Of a stretch of DNA of 64,000 nucleotides, positions 36,942 to 46,519 are shown piece by piece; the stretch's first letter is position 1, and every line of letters starts with the position of its first letter. Below the pieces are notes generated by a model that searched no databases, was not told the DNA's origin, and was given only the letters and a program-made list of their open reading frames with translations. The translations under genes and the position numbers were made by a program. Source of the stretch: Rhizobium sp. (GTDB taxonomy: Bacteria; Pseudomonadota; Alphaproteobacteria; Rhizobiales; Rhizobiaceae); assembly GCA_019739215.1 (NCBI GenBank), contig JAHHDR010000024.1, positions 1 through 64,000 of the forward strand, read 5' to 3'.

Positions 36942-38740
36942 TTACTATCTGGCGATCGTTTTCCTCGGTCCTGATCGTTTTCGTCTGGCAGTTCTTCTAC
37001 ATGGGACCGAAGATCGAGGCGCAGCGCGTGGCGGAGGAGGCCCGCCAAGCCGAACTCGCCAAGCAGCAGAAGACCACGACGACAACGACCCCCGCGATCG
37101 ACGCCGTCACCGGCCAGCCCATTCCGGGAACCGATGTCGCCAGCGATGGCGTGATCACCCGCGACCAGGCGCTGGCGCAGTCCAGCCGCGTCAGGATCGA
37201 GACGCCGAAGGTCGAAGGCTCGATCAACCTGACCGGCGGCCGCATCGACGACCTCAAGCTGAAGAACTATCGCGAGACGGTCGACAAGAACAGCCCGATC
37301 ATCACGCTGCTCAGCCCCAACAACACCAAGGACGGCTATTTCGTCGAGCTCGGCTATACCGGCGCTCCGAATGCCGCCCTGCCCGGCCCGAACACGGTCT
37401 GGACGGTCAGCGGCAATGATACGCTGACACCCGAAAAGCCGGTGACGCTGACCTATACCAGCCCCGGCGGCCTGACCTTCGAGCGCAAGATCTCTGTTGA
37501 CAGCGAATATATGTTCGATGTCATCGACACGGTGAAGAACGGCGCCGGCGCCGATGTGCCGCTGCTCGCCTACGGCCGGCTGGTCCGCAACACCATTCCT
37601 GAAATCGCTCCTGCCTACGTGCTGCACGAAGGCTATGTCGGCGTTCTGAACGGCACGCTCGAGGAGACCAGCTGGGCGCATGATATCGAGCCGGTGAAGC
37701 ATACCGCTGTCGCCGATGGCTGGTTCGGTTTGACGGACAAGTACTGGGCCGCGACCATCATGCCGCCCAGGGGCACGAGTTTCGAGGACCTCCTTCACCC
37801 ATGTCGCGGCCGGCCAGCGACCGTTCCAGGCGGACTACCGCCAGACGACGGGCGCCATCAAGGCCGGCGAGACCAAGACCTTCGAGACCCGCGTCTTCGC
37901 GGGCGCCAAAGAGGTCGATGTCATCGACGCCTACCAGGAACAGGGCAACATCACCAACTTCTACAAGCTGATCGACTGGGGCTGGTTCGAGATCATCACC
38001 CGGCCGATGTTCAAGCTGATGGACTGGCTTCTTCCAGTTACTTCGGCAACTTCGGTCTCGCCATCCTGCGGCACCACCGTCGTCGTCAAGGCTCGTCTTC
38101 TTCCCGCTCGCCAGCCGGCAATATGCGTCCATGGCGAACATGAAGGCGCATGCAGCCGAAGATGGAGGAGCTGAAGGCCAAGCATGGCGACGACCGCATG
38201 GCGCATGCAGACCGGCGATGATGGCAGCTCTACAAGGAAGAGAAAGATCAACCCGCTCGCCGGCTGCTGGCCGATCCTGCTGCAGATCCCGGTCTTTTTC
38301 GCGCTCTACAAGGTCATCTACGTCACCATCGAAATGCGCCACGCGCCGTTCTATCGGCTGGATCCACGACCTCTCCGCGCCAGATCCGACCTCGCTCTTC
38401 AACCTGTTCGGCCTGATCTGCCCTGCGACGCCGCCGCACTGCGCTGATGCTCGGCGTCTGGCCGATCATCATGGGCATCACGATGTTCGTGCAGATGCGC
38501 ATGAACCCGACGCCGCCCGATCCGACCCAGGCGATGATCTTCAACTGGATGCCGCTGATCTTCACCTTCATGCTCGCCGCCTTCCCGGCCGGCCTGGTGA
38601 TCTACTGGGCGTGGAACAACCTGTTGTCTGTTCTGCAACAGGGCATCATCATGAAGAAGAACGGCGCCAAGATCGAGCTGTTCGACAACCTCATAAAAAT
38701 CTTCCGGCGAAAAACCATCATCGGCGTGAATGCGTCTTGA
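36925..38740 (+). CDS. yidC: Membrane protein insertase YidC, reading frame broken by many apparent indels
   Basis: Essential inner-membrane insertase. [12 protein letters not shown] starts in one frame. [19 protein letters not shown] and the periplasmic domain follow in a second frame, and [20 protein letters not shown] after ~37788 in a third. [50 protein letters not shown] and [21 protein letters not shown] then appear in changing frames up to TGA 38738-38740. I count at least eight frame changes, densest from 38030 to 38450. Two that I resolved are single extra bases (T4 at 36959-36962; G near 37786). Because the gene is essential and single-copy in such genomes, base-call error is far more likely than decay. 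Confidence 0.9.
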
Positions 38741-38815
38741 ATATTCGTCATGGATTGCAGATGTCGCATTTGATGTCTGGGCGCGACTTGAGAACTGGCT
38801 AGATAAGCCATCGGG

Positions 38816-38842
38816 AAAGGCTCCTCGGGAGCCTTTTTCTTT
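38816..38842 (+). terminator. Rho-independent terminator after yidC
   Basis: AAAGGCTCC, TCG loop, GGAGCCTTT: a 9-bp perfect stem followed by TTCTTT. It ends the rpmH-rnpA-yidC unit, 17 bp before the next gene. Confidence 0.8.
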
Positions 38843-38858
38843 GCATCGAGGTTGAAGC

Positions 38859-39854
38859 ATGGACAAGACCGTTGCGGCGGGTGCAGCCTCGCAGGAGAAA
38901 ATCGGCGCCACGCTGGTTTTCCTCTCCGCTCTGTTCTGGAGCTTCGGCGGCGCTATTGCCCGGTTCCTCGAGATCGAGGACAACTGGACCGTCGTCTTCT
39001 GGCGGGCCCTGTTCGCCGGCCTTTTCCTGCTGGGGTTCCTGCTCGTGCGCGACGGGCCACGGGAGACGCTGCGGCTCTATCGCAACATGGGCGTGCCCGG
39101 GCTGCTGGTCGGCTTCGGCTTTGCCACGGCCTCGACCTGCTTCATCATCGCGATCAGCTACACGACAGTCGCCAATGTCGTGCTGATCCAGGCGGGCGTG
39201 CCGCTGTTCGCGGCGCTGATGGCGTGGATCCTTTATCGCGAGGCGATCGCGTTCACCACCTGGCTCGCCATCGTCGCCGTCATCATCGGCGTCGCCATCA
39301 TGGTCATGGGCGGGCCGGCCATCGCCGCGCTGGACGACATGCTGGGCTTCGGTCTGGTCGACAGCACGCCGGCGGCGACAGCCAATGCCGCCAACGACAT
39401 GCGCCATGCCTGGTTCGGCAACCTGCTGGCGCTGACCATCGCCATCGTCTTCGCCATGGTCACCGTCGTCACGCGCCGGTTCCCCAACGTGCGCCAGACG
39501 CCCGGCGCCAGCGTCGGCTGCTTCGCCGCCTCGCTTCTCGCCTTTACCCAGGCCGGATCAATCGACGTGACCGGCGGCGAGCTCGCGATCCTCATGGGCT
39601 TCGGTGCCCTGAACCTTGGGCTAGGCATGGCCTTCTTCGTCACCGGCGCCCGCATGATCCCGGCAGCGTTTGCGGCGCTGCTCGGCACGGCCGAGACGAT
39701 GCTGAGCCCAGTCTGGGTGGCGATCCTTCATGGTGAGATCCCGGGCGCAGAAACCGTGATCGGCGGCACGATCCTGCTTGCGGCGCTGCTCGGCTACCTC
39801 TACTCGGCGCTGCGCCGGCAGCAGACAGTGGCCCCGACGGCGATGCCGACATGA
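38859..39854 (+). CDS. EamA/DMT-family transporter
   Basis: 331 residues with about ten hydrophobic segments arranged as two EamA repeats (start FLSALFWSFGGAIARF; second repeat from ~185, LLALTIAIVFAMVTVVTRRF). Such proteins export metabolites or amino acids. A stretch of about 40 residues after the fifth span (around 150-180) is unusually hydrophilic. Substrate unknown. It sits between yidC and yihA, an insertion relative to the order often seen. Confidence 0.88.
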   Translation: MDKTVAAGAASQEKIGATLVFLSALFWSFGGAIARFLEIEDNWTVVFWRALFAGLFLLGFLLVRDGPRETLRLYRNMGVPGLLVGFGFATASTCFIIAISYTTVANVVLIQAGVPLFAALMAWILYREAIAFTTWLAIVAVIIGVAIMVMGGPAIAALDDMLGFGLVDSTPAATANAANDMRHAWFGNLLALTIAIVFAMVTVVTRRFPNVRQTPGASVGCFAASLLAFTQAGSIDVTGGELAILMGFGALNLGLGMAFFVTGARMIPAAFAALLGTAETMLSPVWVAILHGEIPGAETVIGGTILLAALLGYLYSALRRQQTVAPTAMPT

Positions 39855-39928
39855 CGGGCGCAACTTGACAAAGCCGGCCAAAACCCTGAAGCCCGCGGTG
39901 TCATACCGATAACCTGCGAGACCATGCC

Positions 39929-40583
39929 ATGGCCAATCAACATCCCGACCTCGACGTGAAGGTCTTCGCCCGGCCATGGATCTTCATTCGCGGCGTGCCG
40001 GCCATGAAGTTCCTGCCGCCGGAGGGCCCGCCGGAGATTGCCTTTGCCGGACGCTCCAACGTCGGCAAATCGTCGCTGATCAATGCGCTGGTCGGCCAGA
40101 ACGGCCTTGCCCGCACCTCCAACACGCCAGGCCGAACGCAGGAGCTCAATTATTTCGTGCCGGACGGCTTTTCCGGATCGGCCGACGACATGCCGCCCTG
40201 CGCGCTGGTCGACATGCCCGGTTATGGCTATGCCGAGGCGCCCAAGTCTCAGGTCGACGCCTGGACCAAGCTGGTCTTCGACTACCTGCGCGGCCGATCG
40301 ACGCTTAAGCGGGTCTATGTGCTGATCGACAGCCGCCACGGTATCAAGAAGAATGACGAGGACGTGTTCAAGCTGCTCGACACCGCCGCCGTCTCCTACC
40401 AGATCGTGCTGACCAAGGCCGACAAGATCAAGCCGCCGGCGCTCGAGAAGCTGAAGGCCGAGACGTTGACCAGCATCGCCAAGCATCCGGCCGCCTATCC
40501 TTTCATCGTGGCGACATCGTCGGAAAAACAGCGACGGGATCGACGAGATGCGCGCCGCGATCGTCGAGGCACTGACGATCTGA
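39929..40583 (+). CDS. yihA: Ribosome-biogenesis GTPase YihA/EngB, 3' frameshift
   Basis: GTPase needed for 50S assembly. G1 GRSNVGKSS at 41-49, G2 [10 protein letters not shown]3 DMPGYGYAE, and G4 TKAD are all present. The frame breaks at the A-run 40524-40528. Removing one A gives [17 protein letters not shown] and a stop at 40581-40583, the expected ending; as read, the frame runs on to 40615 with a nonsense tail. Treat it as a functional gene with a +1 base error. Confidence 0.93.
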
Positions 40584-40645
40584 CCTGTTCGGACAACGCC
40601 CGGTCCCTCACCTGAACAGGCGATAAGCAGCGACAGGAAGTGCAT

Positions 40646-41089
40646 ATGACGGTTTATCGGATCACACGCAACGTTGCGGAACATCGGGCGGGGTGGGACG
40701 CGCTCTATGCGGCCTATGCCGACTATTACGAGGTCGCGCAGACAGTGGAGATGCGCGACCGCACCTGGGGCTGGATCCTCGAAGGCCGCATCATCTGCGT
40801 AATGGCGCTGGACGACGCGGGCAAGCCTGTCGGGTTCGCCCATCTCCGCGAGTTCCTGCGGCCGCTGTCATCGACGGTCGCCGGCTATCTCGACGATCTC
40901 TATGTCGATCCCCGCCAGCGCGGCGACGGCGTGGTCGGCCTGCTGTTCGATACGGCCAGGTCGATTGGCCGGGAGAAGAACTGGTCGGTGATCCGGTGGA
41001 TCACCCGAGACGACAATTACCGGGCTCGCGCCGTCTATGACAAGATCGCCACCCGGACCAACTGGGTCACTTACGACCTGGCACCCTGA
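40646..41089 (+). CDS. GNAT-family N-acetyltransferase
   Basis: 147 residues. YLDDLYVDPRQRGDGVVGLLF around residues 80-100 is the acetyl-CoA-binding motif A region (here RGDGV in place of RGxGxG/A), followed by WITRDDNYRARAVYDKI typical of motif B. AGGAAG precedes ATG 40646. The acceptor substrate is unknown. It is downstream of yihA by 62 bp. Confidence 0.9.
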   Translation: MTVYRITRNVAEHRAGWDALYAAYADYYEVAQTVEMRDRTWGWILEGRIICVMALDDAGKPVGFAHLREFLRPLSSTVAGYLDDLYVDPRQRGDGVVGLLFDTARSIGREKNWSVIRWITRDDNYRARAVYDKIATRTNWVTYDLAP

Positions 41090-41096
41090 CGGAAAG

Positions 41097-41128
41097 CCGC
41101 CCCGGCGAGGGACTCAATGCCGGGGCGG
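41097..41128. terminator. Convergent hairpin terminator candidate
   Basis: CCGCCCCGGC, 12-base loop, GCCGGGGCGG: a perfect 10-bp stem between the end of the acetyltransferase gene (41089) and the end of the convergent fasciclin gene (41153). Confidence 0.6.
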
Positions 41129-41152
41129 TGTGTCTGCTGCCTAGGTATGGGT

Positions 41153-41713
41153 TCAGCCCTTCGGCAGCAGGACCTTGTCGATCACGTGGATGACGCCGTT
41201 CGACTGCTTGACGTCGGCGATGGTCACGGTGGCGACGCCGCCGGTCTCATCGGTCAGCGTGATCTTGCCGTCCTTCTCGGACGCCGTCAGCGTGCATCCG
41301 CCGACTGTCTTGACCGGATGCATGCCGCCATCGTCCTTGATCATCTTGTCGATGGCCGCCGACATCGCCTCGGCTGCGACCACGTGGCAGGTAAGGACCT
41401 TGGTCAGCTGATCCTTGTTCTCGGGCTTGAGCAAGGTGTCTACGGTGCCGGCCGGCAGTGCTTCGAAGGCGGCATTGGTCGGTGCGAAGACGGTGAACGG
41501 CCCGGCGCCCTGCAGCGTCTCCACGAGGCCCGCGGCCTGTACCGCGGCGACGAGCGTGGTGTGGTCCTTCGAGTTGACGGCATTCTCGACGATGTTCTTG
41601 TTGTCGTACATCGGCGCGCCGCCGACTTCCGGGTTCATGGCGGCATGGGCAAGCACGGCGGAGCCGGCGACAGCGGAAACGATGGCGAGGTTGCGAAGCG
41701 AAGTCCTGAGCAT
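41153..41713 (-). CDS. Secreted fasciclin (FAS1) domain protein
   Basis: 186 residues. Residues 1-24 are a signal peptide (ending VLAHA). The remainder is one FAS1 domain with the H1 region TLVAAVQAAGLVETLQG and FTVFAPTNAAFEALP, and the H2 region SNGVIHVIDKVLLP at the end. FAS1 proteins mediate adhesion or act as redox-responsive envelope proteins. It follows an ECF sigma/RskA-like pair by 174 bp on the same strand. In Mycobacterium, SigK/RskA control the fasciclin proteins MPT70/MPT83, so regulation by the adjacent sigma factor is a reasonable inference. Confidence 0.92.
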   Translation of the reverse strand: MLRTSLRNLAIVSAVAGSAVLAHAAMNPEVGGAPMYDNKNIVENAVNSKDHTTLVAAVQAAGLVETLQGAGPFTVFAPTNAAFEALPAGTVDTLLKPENKDQLTKVLTCHVVAAEAMSAAIDKMIKDDGGMHPVKTVGGCTLTASEKDGKITLTDETGGVATVTIADVKQSNGVIHVIDKVLLPKG

Positions 41714-41852
41714 GGTCGAATTTCCTTCCCTGTTGATGACCCCTGGCATGCAGGGGATATCGGCAGGTACGGACGCTCGGCGATCAGAGTTTCAGCAAAA
41801 ATCAGGAAAATTCAATATTCCTGCAAACCATTGACAGGAAAGCCGAAAAATC

Positions 41853-41860
41853 CGTGGATT
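41853..41860 (-). promoter_or_regulatory. AATCCACG box upstream of the fasciclin gene
   Basis: The octamer AATCCACG (minus strand) lies 140 bp before the fasciclin start. The same octamer lies 71 bp before the sigma factor start (43208-43215). A shared -35-type element for the ECF factor is possible. Confidence 0.3.
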
Positions 41861-41887
41861 GCGGCTCGTCCTGTCAGCGATGCGCGG

Positions 41888-42607
41888 CTAGAGGAACCGG
41901 GTCTTGCCCGATGCGATCACCGGTCCAGTCGGCTTGCCCTCGGGCGCCCCGCCGAAAGGTTCGACTGTGATGGCGATCGTCTTGCCCTCGGCGAACAGCG
42001 CGCGCAGGTCGGCATTGACCATGATCTCGCCATTGCCGTTGTCAGGCAGGATACCCACCGATTGCGGCGGCTTGCCATCCTCGATGATCCAGACTTCCAG
42101 GGACTTCGGCTGCGGCTGCTTGAGCGCGATCGGCACGACGCTGAGCCGGCCGGTATCGGTGTCGAAGGCGGCGATCAGGTTGAAGGCGGCGTTCTGCTCG
42201 CCCGCAAGTTCGGCGACCAGGGGACGATCGGCGCCGCCGGTCAGCGAGCCCGAGATCTGGTAGGCGACAAGGCTGGCCGCGACGAAGAGCGAGGCGGCGG
42301 CCAGGCCGCGCCAGACGACCAGCGAGCCCCAGAGTTGGGACAGGGCGCCCGAGGGTTCCGCCTCGGTCCGGAACAATCGCCGCTCAAGGCGATTGTAGAG
42401 TTCGGTCGGCGGACGGACGTCGTCGTAGTCGTCGTTGAAGCCGGAGAGATTGGTCTGCCAGCGCCGCACCTGCTGCGCAAAGCGCTTGTCGACGGCCATG
42501 CGTGCCTCGACGCGGCGACGATCCTCCGCCGAGAGAACGCCGAGCACATATTCGCCGGAGATGATCTCATCCCGGCTGCGATCCCATTCCTCCGGTTTGT
42601 CGCTCAT
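41888..42607 (-). CDS. RskA-like membrane anti-sigma factor
   Basis: 239 residues. The N-terminal anti-sigma domain (EYVLGVLSAEDRRRVEARM at about 20-37) lacks the zinc HxxxCxxC motif, as in the RskA/SigK class. One membrane span lies at about 98-118 (VVWRGLAAASLFVAASLVAYQ). The periplasmic RskA domain (~120-239) contains LKQPQPKSLEVWIIEDG, the usual family motif. It would hold the sigma factor at the membrane until its periplasmic part is released. Its start overlaps the sigma stop (ATGA). Confidence 0.92.
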   Translation of the reverse strand: MSDKPEEWDRSRDEIISGEYVLGVLSAEDRRRVEARMAVDKRFAQQVRRWQTNLSGFNDDYDDVRPPTELYNRLERRLFRTEAEPSGALSQLWGSLVVWRGLAAASLFVAASLVAYQISGSLTGGADRPLVAELAGEQNAAFNLIAAFDTDTGRLSVVPIALKQPQPKSLEVWIIEDGKPPQSVGILPDNGNGEIMVNADLRALFAEGKTIAITVEPFGGAPEGKPTGPVIASGKTRFL

Positions 42608-43137
42608 TGCTCGAGACACTCTCTCAATTTCAGCAAGCTCCGACGCAGCCATGTCCGCATCGTGTTGAGCGGTATCTTATAGAAATCCGCCAATTCCTGA
42701 TAGCTCAAACCTTCGACGTAGGCCTTGCGGACGGCCTCGGCCCTGTCGGATTCGAGCGTCTGCATGCAGCGGTCGATACGCGCGCCTTCGCTGGCGTTGA
42801 TCGCGGCGGCTTCGGGGCCGGGTTCTGGGGAGGCGATGTCGAAGGCATCATCGAGGTCGGACGCCTGCGGCTTGCGGGCACGGATGATGTCGATCGCGTG
42901 GTTGCGGGCAATGGCCGCAAGCCATGTCATCGGCGCACCCTGATCGGGCAGGTATCTTTCTGCGCGCTGCCACACCTTGATGAAAATCTCCTGCAACGCC
43001 TCTTCGGCTTCCGTTCTGTCCCTGAGGATACGGATTGCGATGGAAAATAGTTTCGGGGATGAAAGTTCATAGAGCCGCGCGAAGGCCTTGCGGTCGCGCA
43101 GCGCCACGCGGCCCAGCAATGTCGCCAATTCTTCCAT
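42604..43137 (-). CDS. ECF RNA polymerase sigma factor (SigK-like)
   Basis: 177 residues. Sigma region 2 spans ~18-88 ([20 protein letters not shown], then [20 protein letters not shown]). Region 4 spans ~120-172 ([20 protein letters not shown] and [11 protein letters not shown]). The start at 43137 places region 2 at the usual distance; a longer reading would overlap the divergent argB leader. It is coupled to the anti-sigma gene, and it and argB are divergent. Confidence 0.93.
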   Translation of the reverse strand: MEELATLLGRVALRDRKAFARLYELSSPKLFSIAIRILRDRTEAEEALQEIFIKVWQRAERYLPDQGAPMTWLAAIARNHAIDIIRARKPQASDLDDAFDIASPEPGPEAAAINASEGARIDRCMQTLESDRAEAVRKAYVEGLSYQELADFYKIPLNTMRTWLRRSLLKLRECLEQ

Positions 43138-43207
43138 GCGCTTGAAACCCTCCGGAGACGCGGTGCCGCTGCGCGAGCGGCGGATCGATTCTCTACACAG
43201 CGGCTTA

Positions 43208-43215
43208 CGTGGATT
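43208..43215 (-). promoter_or_regulatory. AATCCACG box upstream of the ECF sigma gene
   Basis: Same octamer as before the fasciclin gene, 71 bp before the sigma start. Suggests autoregulation if it is the -35 element. Confidence 0.3.
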
Positions 43216-43300
43216 TCTTCGCGCCGGATCATTCCATGTGACAAAAACATCGGCTAATGAGGCTCCACCCATTGCCATCCAGACACCTGCCGAGGCTCCC

Positions 43301-44200
43301 ATGTCCCTGCCCGACACTCTGCCCGAAAGCGAAATCCAGGCGCGCCTGCTCGTCCAGGCCCTGCCCTTCATGCAGCGCTACGAGAACAAGACGATCGTGG
43401 TGAAATATGGCGGCCATGCCATGGGCAACCCGGAACTGGGCCGCGCCTTCGCCAGCGATATCGGCCTGCTCAAGCAGTCGGGCGTCAACCCGATCGTCGT
43501 CCATGGCGGCGGGCCGCAGATCGGCGCGATGCTGACGAAGCTCGGAATCGAGAGCCGCTTCGAAAACGGCCTGCGCGTCACCGACCAGAAGACGGTCGAG
43601 ATCGTGGAGATGGTGCTGGCCGGCTCGATCAACAAGGAGATCGTGGCGCTGATCAACCAGACCGGCGAATGGGCGATCGGCCTTTGCGGCAAGGACGGCA
43701 ACATGGTCTTCGCCGAGAAGGCGAAGAAGACGGTGGTCGATCCCGATTCCAATATCGAGCGGGTGCTCGACCTCGGCTTCGTCGGCGAGGTGGTGGAGGT
43801 CGACCGCACGCTGCTCGACCTGCTGGCGCGCTCCGAGATGATCCCGGTCATCGCACCGGTTGCGCCCGGCCGCGACGGCCATACCTACAATATCAACGCC
43901 GACACGTTCGCCGGTGCCATCGCCGGCGCGCTCAATGCGACGCGCCTGCTGTTCCTCACCGACGTGCCGGGCGTGCTCGACAAGAATGGCGTCCTGATCA
44001 AGGAACTCTCGGTCGCGCAGGCGCATGCGCTGATCAAGGACGGGACGATCTCGGGCGGCATGATCCCCAAGGTCGAGACCTGCATCGAGGCGATCCAGGG
44101 CGGCGTCGAGGGTGTCGTCATCCTCAACGGCAAGGCCGCCCATTCGGTGCTGCTCGAACTCTTCACCGAGGTCGGCGCCGGCACGCTGATCGTTCCCTGA
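43301..44200 (+). CDS. argB: Acetylglutamate kinase
   Basis: 299 residues. Phosphorylates N-acetyl-L-glutamate, the second step of arginine synthesis. Visible: [10 protein letters not shown] (residues 28-37), [10 protein letters not shown], the Arg-sensitive-type segment ENGLRVTD, the Asn-containing substrate site [15 protein letters not shown], and the SGGMIPKVE lysine site near residue 253. Length and sequence are typical of alphaproteobacterial ArgB. The start ATG 43301 gives the usual [15 protein letters not shown] beginning. Confidence 0.97.
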   Translation: MSLPDTLPESEIQARLLVQALPFMQRYENKTIVVKYGGHAMGNPELGRAFASDIGLLKQSGVNPIVVHGGGPQIGAMLTKLGIESRFENGLRVTDQKTVEIVEMVLAGSINKEIVALINQTGEWAIGLCGKDGNMVFAEKAKKTVVDPDSNIERVLDLGFVGEVVEVDRTLLDLLARSEMIPVIAPVAPGRDGHTYNINADTFAGAIAGALNATRLLFLTDVPGVLDKNGVLIKELSVAQAHALIKDGTISGGMIPKVETCIEAIQGGVEGVVILNGKAAHSVLLELFTEVGAGTLIVP

Positions 44201-44260
44201 CGGGATCAGTTTCGTTCATGCCAGCGGGGCTAGAAGTGAGCGTCCCGCTGGAGTGAACCC

Positions 44261-44989
44261 ATGAAATCTTGTGCACTTGCCGCGCTGCTTGTATCGGTGC
44301 TGTCCTTTGACGTGGCTGATGCGAAGCAGCTTCGCTTCGCCGGCTATGATTTCAACATCAAGCAGGGCAAGCGCATGGGACCCGGGCCGAATGACTGGGC
44401 GACCTCGCAAGCCTTCGTTGACACGAAGGGCAGGCTGCATCTCCGTTTCTCGGAAAGGAAGGGCAAGTGGCTGGCCGGCGAGGTGCAGTCGGTGAGCCGG
44501 CTGGGCTTCGGCACCTACGAGATCGAATTCGAGGGCGACATCCACGGCCAGGACCGAAACGTCGTCTTCGGTTTCTTCAACTATCCCACAGCCGATGTCG
44601 GGCCGGATGCGACGCATGAGATCGACATCGAATTCGCCCGCTGGGGCCGCAGGAATTACAAGCCGCTGAACTATACGGTCTGGCCGGTCAAGCCGGGTCT
44701 GAAGAACGCGCATACGACCTTCAGCGTTCGCCGCGGCCATGGCCGAAGCATCCATCGCTTCACCTGGGCGGCGGGCAGCGTGCTCTATACCTCGCAGCAA
44801 CTGGACGACAAAGGGGATGTCGAGCGCGAAGTTTCGTGGGATTACACACCCGCAGACCCCGCCGACCGGATCAGTTCGAGCCCGATGCCGATCTATTTTA
44901 ATCTCTGGGGTTTCCAAGGCCGCGAACCGAGCGACGGCAAGCCGGTCGAGGTCATTATCAACAGGTTCACCTTCACGCCGGCGGAGTGA
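44261..44989 (+). CDS. Secreted glycoside hydrolase family 16-like protein
   Basis: 242 residues with a signal peptide (1-21, ending DVADA). The GH16 catalytic signature is present as HEIDIEFARWG, with Glu120, Asp122 and Glu124 in the E-x-D-x-E spacing of nucleophile, helper and acid/base. GH16 enzymes cut beta-1,3/1,4-glucans or galactans. The protein is compact and stands alone between argB and a convergent MFS gene. The substrate cannot be told; a cell-surface or plant/fungal glucan is possible. Confidence 0.82.
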   Translation: MKSCALAALLVSVLSFDVADAKQLRFAGYDFNIKQGKRMGPGPNDWATSQAFVDTKGRLHLRFSERKGKWLAGEVQSVSRLGFGTYEIEFEGDIHGQDRNVVFGFFNYPTADVGPDATHEIDIEFARWGRRNYKPLNYTVWPVKPGLKNAHTTFSVRRGHGRSIHRFTWAAGSVLYTSQQLDDKGDVEREVSWDYTPADPADRISSSPMPIYFNLWGFQGREPSDGKPVEVIINRFTFTPAE

Positions 44990-45013
44990 TCCGCGACGAC
45001 GTGAAGGCTACCG

Positions 45014-46519
45014 TCATTCCATGGCCGGCTGTGGCGGCCGTGCGGGGCCGTGCTGCGGCGCCTGAACCGGCGGGTTATCGAGGAAGAACGCAGAGATGGC
45101 GACCAGCAGGTAGCAGGCGATGTTGTAGAGCAGCGCCGTTTCGAAAGCGGACCTGAACGCCTCATGCGATGCCGCGCCAACGGCCATTCCGCCGGCCAGC
45201 AGCGAGAAGAAGATCTGCGAGATGATGGCAACCCCGAAGGCGCCGCCGATCTGCTGGATCGACTGTAGCGCGCCGGAGCCGGAACCGGCATCGCGCGGCG
45301 GGACGCCGGCCAGCGCCGTCTGGAACAGCGGCGAGATGGTGATGCCGGTGCCGACGCCGCCGAGCAGCAGGGGAAGAATGAAATCGGTGCTGAGTATCCG
45401 TTCGCCGACGCCATCCACGACATGGCGCAGCAGCAGCGCCGCGACGATGAGCACGGCGGAGCCCAGGAGAATCCGCAGCTTCGGCGCCTTGCCGCCGAGG
45501 CGTCCGGTGATCACGGATGCAACCAGCACACCGATCGGGAACGGGATCGTCGTCAAACCCGAATGCAGCGCATCGAGCTGGTAGCCGGACTGAAGGAAGA
45601 GGGCGAGGATCAGGAAGAAGCCGGGCATGGCGGAGAAGAACACCATCAGCCCGAGCGACCCGACGACGAAATTGCGGTTCCTCATCAGGCCGAGGGGCAC
45701 GAGTTCGGCAGCACCCCGCGCATTCTGGCGCCGTTCCCACCAGACGAAGAGCGCGGTAACGGGCACGAAGGACGCCATCATGGCGAAGCTCCAGGCCGGC
45801 CAGCCGAAGCCGCGACCCTCGATCAGCGGGAAGATGAGGACAAAGGTCGCGACGGCGGCGAGACCGATGCCGACCCAGTCGTTCCTCAGATCCGGATTGC
45901 CCTTTACGTCCGGAATCAGCGCGCGGCCGGCCAGCACGCAGACGATGCCGATCGGCACGTTGATCAGGAAGATCGGCCGCCAGTCGAGGCCCCAGAGGTC
46001 GGCATGGATGAGCAATCCGCCGGTGACTGGGCCGGCGACCGAAGCGAGTCCCGCGGTCAGCCCGAAGAGCGAGAAGGCCACGGCGCGCTCCCTGGGCGGA
46101 AACATGATCTGCGCCAGCGCAAGGACCTGCGGAGTCATCACCGCCCCGGCAATGCCCTGGATCACCCGTGCCGCGATCAGCATCTCGACATTGGCCGCCA
46201 TGCCGCAAAGCAGGGAGGCGATGGAGAAGCTGGTCACGCCGATGAGGAAGATTTTCTTCTTGCCGATGATGTCGCCATAGCGGCCGAAGGGCAGCAGGCC
46301 GAGCGCGAAGGCGAGGATGAAGCCCGCCACGACCCATTCGATACCACTTTCGGAGGCGCCGAGATTCTTCTGCATGCCGGGCAGCGCGACATTGACGATG
46401 GTGACATCGATCATGTTCATGAAGCTCGCCATGAGCAGGACTGCCATGGCGCTCCAGCGACGCTCGAAGGCATGCTGCTCGGCCTGGGCCATCGGCGGCG
46501 GATTCTGTGGGTCAGGCAT
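45014..46519 (-). CDS. MFS drug-efflux transporter (DHA2/EmrB-like, 14 TM)
   Basis: 501 residues. NMIDVTIVNVALP in the first span and PFGRYGDIIGKKK between spans 2 and 3 are typical of the DHA2 family; RVIQGIAGAVMTPQVLAL is its motif C region. Proton-driven export of toxic compounds is the family role. The start at 46519 overlaps the end of the TetR gene by 8 bases, so the two form a repressor-pump unit read from one promoter. Confidence 0.93.
   Translation of the reverse strand: MPDPQNPPPMAQAEQHAFERRWSAMAVLLMASFMNMIDVTIVNVALPGMQKNLGASESGIEWVVAGFILAFALGLLPFGRYGDIIGKKKIFLIGVTSFSIASLLCGMAANVEMLIAARVIQGIAGAVMTPQVLALAQIMFPPRERAVAFSLFGLTAGLASVAGPVTGGLLIHADLWGLDWRPIFLINVPIGIVCVLAGRALIPDVKGNPDLRNDWVGIGLAAVATFVLIFPLIEGRGFGWPAWSFAMMASFVPVTALFVWWERRQNARGAAELVPLGLMRNRNFVVGSLGLMVFFSAMPGFFLILALFLQSGYQLDALHSGLTTIPFPIGVLVASVITGRLGGKAPKLRILLGSAVLIVAALLLRHVVDGVGERILSTDFILPLLLGGVGTGITISPLFQTALAGVPPRDAGSGSGALQSIQQIGGAFGVAIISQIFFSLLAGGMAVGAASHEAFRSAFETALLYNIACYLLVAISAFFLDNPPVQAPQHGPARPPQPAME

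Noticed and set aside
36925..38740. yidC as a true pseudogene
   Set aside because: The insertase is essential and all its segments are present in order; dense single-base frame changes fit base-call error better than decay.
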